Origin: CAYMST01 sp964393115
GTDB lineage: Bacteria > Bacteroidota > Bacteroidia > Cytophagales > Cyclobacteriaceae
Length of the DNA: 20,164 bases
Reading direction: 5' to 3'
Assembly: GCA_964393115.1 (NCBI GenBank)
Contig: CAYMST010000062.1
Coordinates: 1 to 20,164 of the forward strand
Shown here: one piece after another, positions 15,589-20,164 of the stretch
Numbering within the stretch: the first letter of the stretch is position 1
Layout: every line of letters starts with the position of its first letter
Position numbers and translations under genes: made by a program
The notes under the pieces: generated by a model
Seen by the model: the letters and a program-made list of their open reading frames with translations, nothing else
The model's database searches: none
What the model was told of the DNA's origin: nothing

Positions 15589-16731
15589 TTATTTTATTTT
15601 GACCACCTTACTGGTTTTGATTTGATGGTCTAGACTGATTACCATTGAATATGTTCCGGTAGGAAACCTTCTTAAGTTAAATCGTGTTCGATCACGGGCG
15701 TCCAAAATTTTCTCTCCGAGAAAATTATATATTGAAATGTTTATGTGCTGGTAGGATATGTCAACATTTACTTTTAAAAAACCACTTGTCGGGTTCGGGA
15801 AGACGTTAACAAAATCGTTTGGTAAATCATCCAAAGATAGGATAGGAGAGGCTGGACAGTCCAGCGAAAACTGTTCTAGAAAGAGCCACATTGAGTCTGT
15901 TGCGTGAATGTAATTTGATGTAGCATCGCCTAATGGCCAAGTATGCCCTCCATCTTCAGTGATATAATGATGTATTTTAGTTCCACAGTCACAATCTGAC
16001 CATTGGACTAAGGTATATTCAGCATTTTTGACAAGCGTATCGCTGGTCGAAGAGCATGAGTTGTTATTGGACCACACGTTTAGTATCGAATCTTGAGAGG
16101 GGTTATGGTGTTTTGAGGCCCCACTTCCAATGCCTCCGTTAGAAGGGATATTTGTGTCCTGATAAGAATGAAAACTAATTACGGGAACAGGTCTTTCAGT
16201 ATTGCAGGCATTCATACTCATGGAGGCAGAAACAGGAGCGATTGCCGCTATTCGATCGGAGAGCTCACAGGCTAATCTGTAAGCCATGAATCCACCATTT
16301 GACATTCCTGTGGCATAGATTCGCTGCGTGTCTATAGCGTAGTCATCGATCAAACTGTCTAATAAGGCATTAATAAACCCCACATCGTCAATGTCATTTC
16401 GGCTTGACCATCCACAACACCAGCCAGCGTTCCATGAGGAGATGTTAAAAGGACCGCCTTCTATTCCTTCTGGGTAAACGACGATGAAATTTTCTGCATC
16501 TGCTTTATCACTCAGTTGGGAGAGGTTTTGCATGCTATAAGCGTTACCAAAGCCGCCATGCATGGCGATGAGCAGTGGTAAATCAGTAGCTTCCGTATAT
16601 TCAGTTGGAAGATGTACTAGGTAAGTTCTGTTATGTCCATCAAAGTGTATGCTTTGATATTGCGCGTAGGTTTGATTTACCCATACAAAAGTGGTGATAA
16701 GGAGAATTAGTTTAGTGGTATTCATCATCAT
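15589..16731 (-). CDS. T9SS-secreted esterase, PHB-depolymerase/feruloyl-esterase type
   Basis: A 380-residue alpha/beta hydrolase exported through Sec and then T9SS. The signal peptide (MMMNTTKLILLITTFVWVNQTYA) is cut near residue 23; any of three consecutive ATGs may start it. The oxyanion region is LLIAMHGGFGN, and the family signature WNAGWCCGW precedes DDVGFI. The catalytic triad is Ser144 (GMSNGG), Asp192 (SYQDTN) and His263 (DGGHTWPLG). Residues from about 310 form a T9SS sorting domain (VFPNPTSGFLKV, YNFLGEKIL, FPTGTYSMVI, KVVKIK). The family includes short-chain polyhydroxyalkanoate depolymerases and carbohydrate feruloyl or acetyl esterases; the substrate cannot be told from sequence. 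A terminator separates it from the G8 gene upstream on the same strand, so it probably has its own promoter. Confidence 0.92.
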   Translation of the reverse strand: MMMNTTKLILLITTFVWVNQTYAQYQSIHFDGHNRTYLVHLPTEYTEATDLPLLIAMHGGFGNAYSMQNLSQLSDKADAENFIVVYPEGIEGGPFNISSWNAGWCCGWSSRNDIDDVGFINALLDSLIDDYAIDTQRIYATGMSNGGFMAYRLACELSDRIAAIAPVSASMSMNACNTERPVPVISFHSYQDTNIPSNGGIGSGASKHHNPSQDSILNVWSNNNSCSSTSDTLVKNAEYTLVQWSDCDCGTKIHHYITEDGGHTWPLGDATSNYIHATDSMWLFLEQFSLDCPASPILSLDDLPNDFVNVFPNPTSGFLKVNVDISYQHINISIYNFLGEKILDARDRTRFNLRRFPTGTYSMVISLDHQIKTSKVVKIK

Positions 16732-16754
16732 TATAGTTTTAGTGTTTGGTGTTG

Positions 16755-16799
16755 AAATAAAAATAGGCTTGGACAGATACGTATAAGACTGCCCAAGCC
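16755..16799 (-). terminator. Intrinsic terminator after the G8-domain gene
   Basis: On the minus strand, GGCTTGGGCAG pairs with CTGTCCAAGCC (one mismatch) around a 12-base loop, followed by TATTTTTATTT. It begins 17 bases after the stop of the G8 protein and ends that transcript. Confidence 0.75.
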
Positions 16800-16815
16800 A
16801 AGAAATTATGCTTTT

Positions 16816-19767
16816 TTATTGTTCTATGCGAAGCTGTGTAGTTTCATAAAGGCGGTCCTCAGGAGTAGCCTGAGCAGGGTCCGTATAGAACTGCCATTCA
16901 CCACCTTTCATAGCTACCCAAACTCTATTATTTTCCGTGTCTAACCACCACACTTTACCTGTGGTACTATTTGCCACTTCTTCGAAGGTTTCCACTTGCA
17001 CATAGTTGAATCGTCTTCCCCAAGAAAACATATACACCTGAGATGGTGGAGAATCAGCTTCGAATTCGATACCTATCCTTTGTATCTGGTTATCGTCAAT
17101 AAGATTATCCACGAGCATGGAGAAGTTTTGTGGCGCATCATCTTCTGGAAAATCGAGCGTGTAAACAAACTGATCATTAAGAGCGGCATCGCGCATGTGA
17201 TCCAATAATATGCCAGGGAATGGTGCATTGTCCACAGACCAACTTCCAAGTTGAGTAAGACTGTTATTTTCCCACTCAAACTTATTCACATCTATGGCAT
17301 AGTAATCATTATACTCTTCATTTTGTCCATCAAGAATGAATGCTCTAATGCCTGACCATCGTCCACCAAAAGCCATTACCCCACCAGATTTATCTACCGG
17401 TTCTACAGGGGCTGTTTCTAGACCTGCCGTATGAAAAGCATCGTTGTACACGAAATACCCTGAATCATATCCATGTATTTGACCACTTACCGCTCCAGAA
17501 AGCGTAAAGTGAGTATAAGGAGAAGGTGGATGAAGTTTAACCCCTCCATGACTATCAATAAGGATATTATCCCTTACAAAGGCTGCTGGACCTTCTTCTA
17601 CTGCTCTAATGTAAAGATCACTTAAATCAAACGTACCACATCTTTCGCCATCGGCACATTCGTCCAAGTTGAACCCAACGATAAGGTTACTGTCAAACTC
17701 AAAACCATAGTGGTATGAAGCGAAGGCTACGGTACCGAGGTTATTACATCGTCCCGCTGCACAGTCGGTGTTTAACGGTCGGTAAGTACCATTTAAGTCG
17801 ATATTTTGGGTTTTACTAACGACTAAGCATTTTTCAATTAGCCCTTCTGCGCCAGCACCAGCAAAGTACCTTCCCGCATTGTCTACATTGACGACACCTC
17901 TAGCTATTGATCTGGATGATCGGTCCCAGACACCTGTACCGCCGTTTTTGTAAACGATGCCTCCCTCAACTAGGAAGTGAACAGTATTCGGGTGAGGCCA
18001 TGGTTGCAGCAATCCGTCATCAGATGGTCGATAAAAATGGCCAATCGTATTTCCGTCGCCGTCCCGTTGTACGTCGTCAAGTCTGATGCCTCCGAATCGG
18101 CAGGAATGAACTACGTTATCGGCAAATAGTCCCATGGCTGTTCTGCTAGGATTATCATCTATTGCCGTGTTAGCCATATTCTTTACGCCAACGCTTTCTC
18201 CCCAAGCTTGAAATGAGAAAGAAGCCCAGATACCGAAGGTTGGACAGTCAGCAAAGGCATTACCAACCAGGTCATTGTCTGGGTTTGTATACCATGTACC
18301 TGAAGAACCAAAGCCATTTCTAGCGACACTTTCATGATTTAATAATACCGCTGAAGGTGCTGGATCTCTAACCATCAATACTAGGTTTCTTAATATTTTA
18401 TTCTTACGCTCGGATCCGTCTTCCAGAAAAATACCGTGTCCTCTAACATCATAAATTACATTGTCTGATAGTTCCTGATGCCATGTCCCGTGAATAACCA
18501 ATCCTCTATTCATAGAGGTGTGTACAGCACTTCTCTTGATGTATTCGTTAGGATCAACATCGGTATCAATATACACTTTGTCTCCACCGCTGTTGGTTCC
18601 GATGTTTTGCATGTGTGTATGCGCTGGGTAGCGTCCCATATGTCCTGCTTGGCCGACTCTATGGAATTCTACTCCTTCAAATCTTGAAATACCACCGCGC
18701 ATGGTCATAGTATGTGCCCCAAAACCACTATTTTGCCACAATTGATCATCTGCAGACTGTATTACCACATTTCTGGTTAATAACCCAATTTCTGCACGCT
18801 CGTCAATAACTGTTGGTACCCCTTCATGAGGTGCGGGGATCATTTCTGATGCATTGGTAGATACTCCTGTTGAGGTTATGTATTGTAATTCACCCCAGAC
18901 ATGAGATTGAGAAGGATGATCAACGGTTATTACATCGTTGTTTACCGCGGTTACCGTAAACTTTTGAGTAACAGCCACTCCATTTCCGGCTCTATAGTAA
19001 TCAGTTGGAGCCAAGACGATTTCAGATCCCACAGGCCAATTGGCCGCTTCCAATAGCTTAATTTGAGTATCACCAGGACTGATACTTCCGTCTATTTTAG
19101 TCCAAATTACTTCTGGGGTGGCTCCGTGAATTTCTATCACTCCTCCCTGTGCGATGACTATTCCTCTCGTATTAGCATCTTCACTTGTATTTGTTCCATT
19201 CAGCGTGATGACGGCTTTTTCTTCAAACGGTTGTGATTCCGTACCAATTTGAAGTAGCCCTCCATCCATTACGAGGATATGATCCGCGGTAAGTTCCAAA
19301 TCTTGTCTTAAAAACTCTAGCGTTCCCGAAATATTTAGTCCAGCGAGATTTGCTGTGTTTTCATCCAAATAGATAGTTTGTCCGGCAGGGATTACCACAT
19401 CTTCGCCATCCACTGGTTTCGTCCCACCCCACGTATTAGGGTCTGACCAGAGTAACATGTTTGATGTATTCATGAGTAACTCTGTCACTTCTGTATGTTT
19501 TATACATTCAGAGTTAGTAACGCTTCCTCGTATATAGATAGGAAGTGTGCTTACCACATAGTCATAATACGAAGTTGTAGCTCCCTCTATTGGAGACCAA
19601 TCACTTTCCAGACTGTTTGCTGACTCCCAGATGACCTCTCCGTCATCATGGTTTTCAATACTAAACGATACGGTGTCATCTGGCAGAACATGAAGTGTTG
19701 TGTCTTGACCAAACAGCGTACTCGAGATGCCGAGTGTAAAGGCAAAAATTAAAAAAATGTTTCTCAT
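16816..19767 (-). CDS. G8-domain/beta-helix secreted protein, CEMIP-like
   Basis: A 983-residue exported protein with signal peptide MRNIFLIFAFTLGISSTLFG. Residues about 25-100 form an Ig-like region (GATTSYYDYVV). The G8 domain is at about 104-191, with the signature WSDPNTWGG, then DGEDVVIPAGQTIYLD, LNISGTLEF and HILVMDGGLLQIG. A linker typical of the family follows (WPVGSEIVLAPTDY), then a long right-handed beta-helix with GRYPAHTHM (about 377-385), SAVHTSMNRGLVIHGTW and GHGIFLEDGSE (about 440-450). The same arrangement occurs in the animal hyaluronan-degrading proteins CEMIP and TMEM2 and in PKHD1L1. Bacterial members are uncharacterised, so polysaccharide binding or cleavage is an inference. 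There is no T9SS tail; it ends TTQLRIEQ. Its ATG overlaps the stop of a T9SS cargo gene by 4 bases, implying coupled translation, and a terminator follows it. Confidence 0.88.
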   Translation of the reverse strand: MRNIFLIFAFTLGISSTLFGQDTTLHVLPDDTVSFSIENHDDGEVIWESANSLESDWSPIEGATTSYYDYVVSTLPIYIRGSVTNSECIKHTEVTELLMNTSNMLLWSDPNTWGGTKPVDGEDVVIPAGQTIYLDENTANLAGLNISGTLEFLRQDLELTADHILVMDGGLLQIGTESQPFEEKAVITLNGTNTSEDANTRGIVIAQGGVIEIHGATPEVIWTKIDGSISPGDTQIKLLEAANWPVGSEIVLAPTDYYRAGNGVAVTQKFTVTAVNNDVITVDHPSQSHVWGELQYITSTGVSTNASEMIPAPHEGVPTVIDERAEIGLLTRNVVIQSADDQLWQNSGFGAHTMTMRGGISRFEGVEFHRVGQAGHMGRYPAHTHMQNIGTNSGGDKVYIDTDVDPNEYIKRSAVHTSMNRGLVIHGTWHQELSDNVIYDVRGHGIFLEDGSERKNKILRNLVLMVRDPAPSAVLLNHESVARNGFGSSGTWYTNPDNDLVGNAFADCPTFGIWASFSFQAWGESVGVKNMANTAIDDNPSRTAMGLFADNVVHSCRFGGIRLDDVQRDGDGNTIGHFYRPSDDGLLQPWPHPNTVHFLVEGGIVYKNGGTGVWDRSSRSIARGVVNVDNAGRYFAGAGAEGLIEKCLVVSKTQNIDLNGTYRPLNTDCAAGRCNNLGTVAFASYHYGFEFDSNLIVGFNLDECADGERCGTFDLSDLYIRAVEEGPAAFVRDNILIDSHGGVKLHPPSPYTHFTLSGAVSGQIHGYDSGYFVYNDAFHTAGLETAPVEPVDKSGGVMAFGGRWSGIRAFILDGQNEEYNDYYAIDVNKFEWENNSLTQLGSWSVDNAPFPGILLDHMRDAALNDQFVYTLDFPEDDAPQNFSMLVDNLIDDNQIQRIGIEFEADSPPSQVYMFSWGRRFNYVQVETFEEVANSTTGKVWWLDTENNRVWVAMKGGEWQFYTDPAQATPEDRLYETTQLRIEQ

Positions 19768-20164
19768 TGGATGTTTACTTTAGATATTTTAACACTTTCA
19801 TTCATGCGAATACGGACGAAATAGACTCCCTTGAGTATTTGAGGCAGTACAATCTTATTTGCACCTAAGAACAATTTTTGACTCATCATGCTTTTTCCGT
19901 TTAGGTCCATTAGGGTCATATGAGCTCCTAATTCAAGCATATCGATATGTAGAATTCCGTTGCTAGGATTTGGGTAAATCCTTACTTGATTGTGTAAATC
20001 TTCAACTGATAATACTGGTTCGGAATCATCTCCCGGGTTATCGCTTGAATCATCTCCTGGGTTGTCACCTGCATCGTCTCCTGGGTTGTCGCCTGCATCA
20101 TCTCCCGGATTGTCGCCTGCATCATCTCCAGGGTTGTCACCTGTATCATCTCCAGGGTCGTCAC
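19764..20164 (-). CDS. C-terminus of a T9SS-secreted protein with a GDDxGDNP hinge, cut by window edge
   Basis: The minus-strand frame entering at the right edge reads DDPGDDTGDNPGDD and stays open for about 132 codons to a TGA at 19764-19766. A hinge of repeated GDDAGDNP units (about 45 residues) is followed by VEDLHNQVRIYPNPSNGI, MTLMDLNGKSMM, LKGVYFVRIRMNE and KVNIQ. This is a complete type A T9SS sorting domain of about 85 residues. Acidic Gly-Asp linkers of this kind commonly separate the functional domain from the tail. The function of the missing N-terminal part is unknown. The stop overlaps the ATG of the G8 gene (ATGA), so the two are co-transcribed. Confidence 0.88.
   Translation of the reverse strand, partial: DDPGDDTGDNPGDDAGDNPGDDAGDNPGDDAGDNPGDDSSDNPGDDSEPVLSVEDLHNQVRIYPNPSNGILHIDMLELGAHMTLMDLNGKSMMSQKLFLGANKIVLPQILKGVYFVRIRMNESVKISKVNIQ
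20029..20164 (-). repeat. 24-base tandem repeat encoding GDDxGDNP
   Basis: At least five copies of a 24-base unit run into the window edge. On the minus strand each encodes Gly-Asp-Asp-Ala/Thr/Ser-Gly/Ser-Asp-Asn-Pro. Third positions vary between copies while the codons are kept, so the repeat is maintained as protein. The full copy number lies outside the window. Confidence 0.88.

Noticed and set aside
19982..20164. Met/Thr/Gln-rich minus-strand frame at the right edge
   Set aside because: It is an off-frame translation of the 24-base hinge repeat; the true frame reads GDDxGDNP and continues into a T9SS sorting domain.

Overview
The window looks like a chromosomal segment of a free-living, probably marine, Bacteroidota bacterium of the Cytophagia type. 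It is AT-rich. Several proteins end in type IX secretion (T9SS) C-terminal sorting domains with a YPNP or FPNP motif. It also holds BspA-like surface repeats, and a Bacteroidota-style -7 element (TAnnTTTG) can be seen once. The genus cannot be fixed from the sequence alone.

Layout. Bases 1-11.4 kb are coded on the plus strand and are mostly sensory and regulatory. A fragment at the left edge is the end of an unidentified gene. Next come a bacteriophytochrome histidine kinase, a single-domain response regulator and a heme oxygenase, packed as a light-sensing operon in which the oxygenase can supply biliverdin. After a strong inverted repeat come a 1324-residue CheB-CheR-PAS-histidine kinase fusion and a second single-domain response regulator. 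Then follow a YHS-domain lipoprotein, a Crp/Fnr-type regulator, a four-helix membrane protein of the DUF6326 type, and an unrecognised 309-residue protein whose start overlaps the membrane protein's stop.

Bases 11.4-20.2 kb are coded entirely on the minus strand and encode exported proteins. Reading along that strand from the right edge: the C-terminus of a T9SS cargo protein with a Gly-Asp-Asn-Pro hinge repeat; a 983-residue G8-domain/beta-helix protein resembling the animal CEMIP/TMEM2 group, starting in a 4-base overlap with that cargo gene; a T9SS-exported esterase of the PHB-depolymerase/feruloyl-esterase type; a roughly 640-base intergenic stretch with hairpins and a terminator; and a large BspA/YDG-repeat surface protein ending in a T9SS tail. 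This last gene is split by two frameshifts.

The two halves appear functionally distinct: signal reception on one strand and surface or secreted proteins on the other, meeting tail to tail near 11.42 kb. Most notable are the complete phytochrome-regulator-heme oxygenase set next to a second large kinase, the CEMIP-like G8 protein without its own T9SS tail but coupled to a T9SS gene, and the doubly frameshifted adhesin, where the periodicity of its own repeats shows one base missing. I found no mobile element, CRISPR array, tRNA or rRNA.
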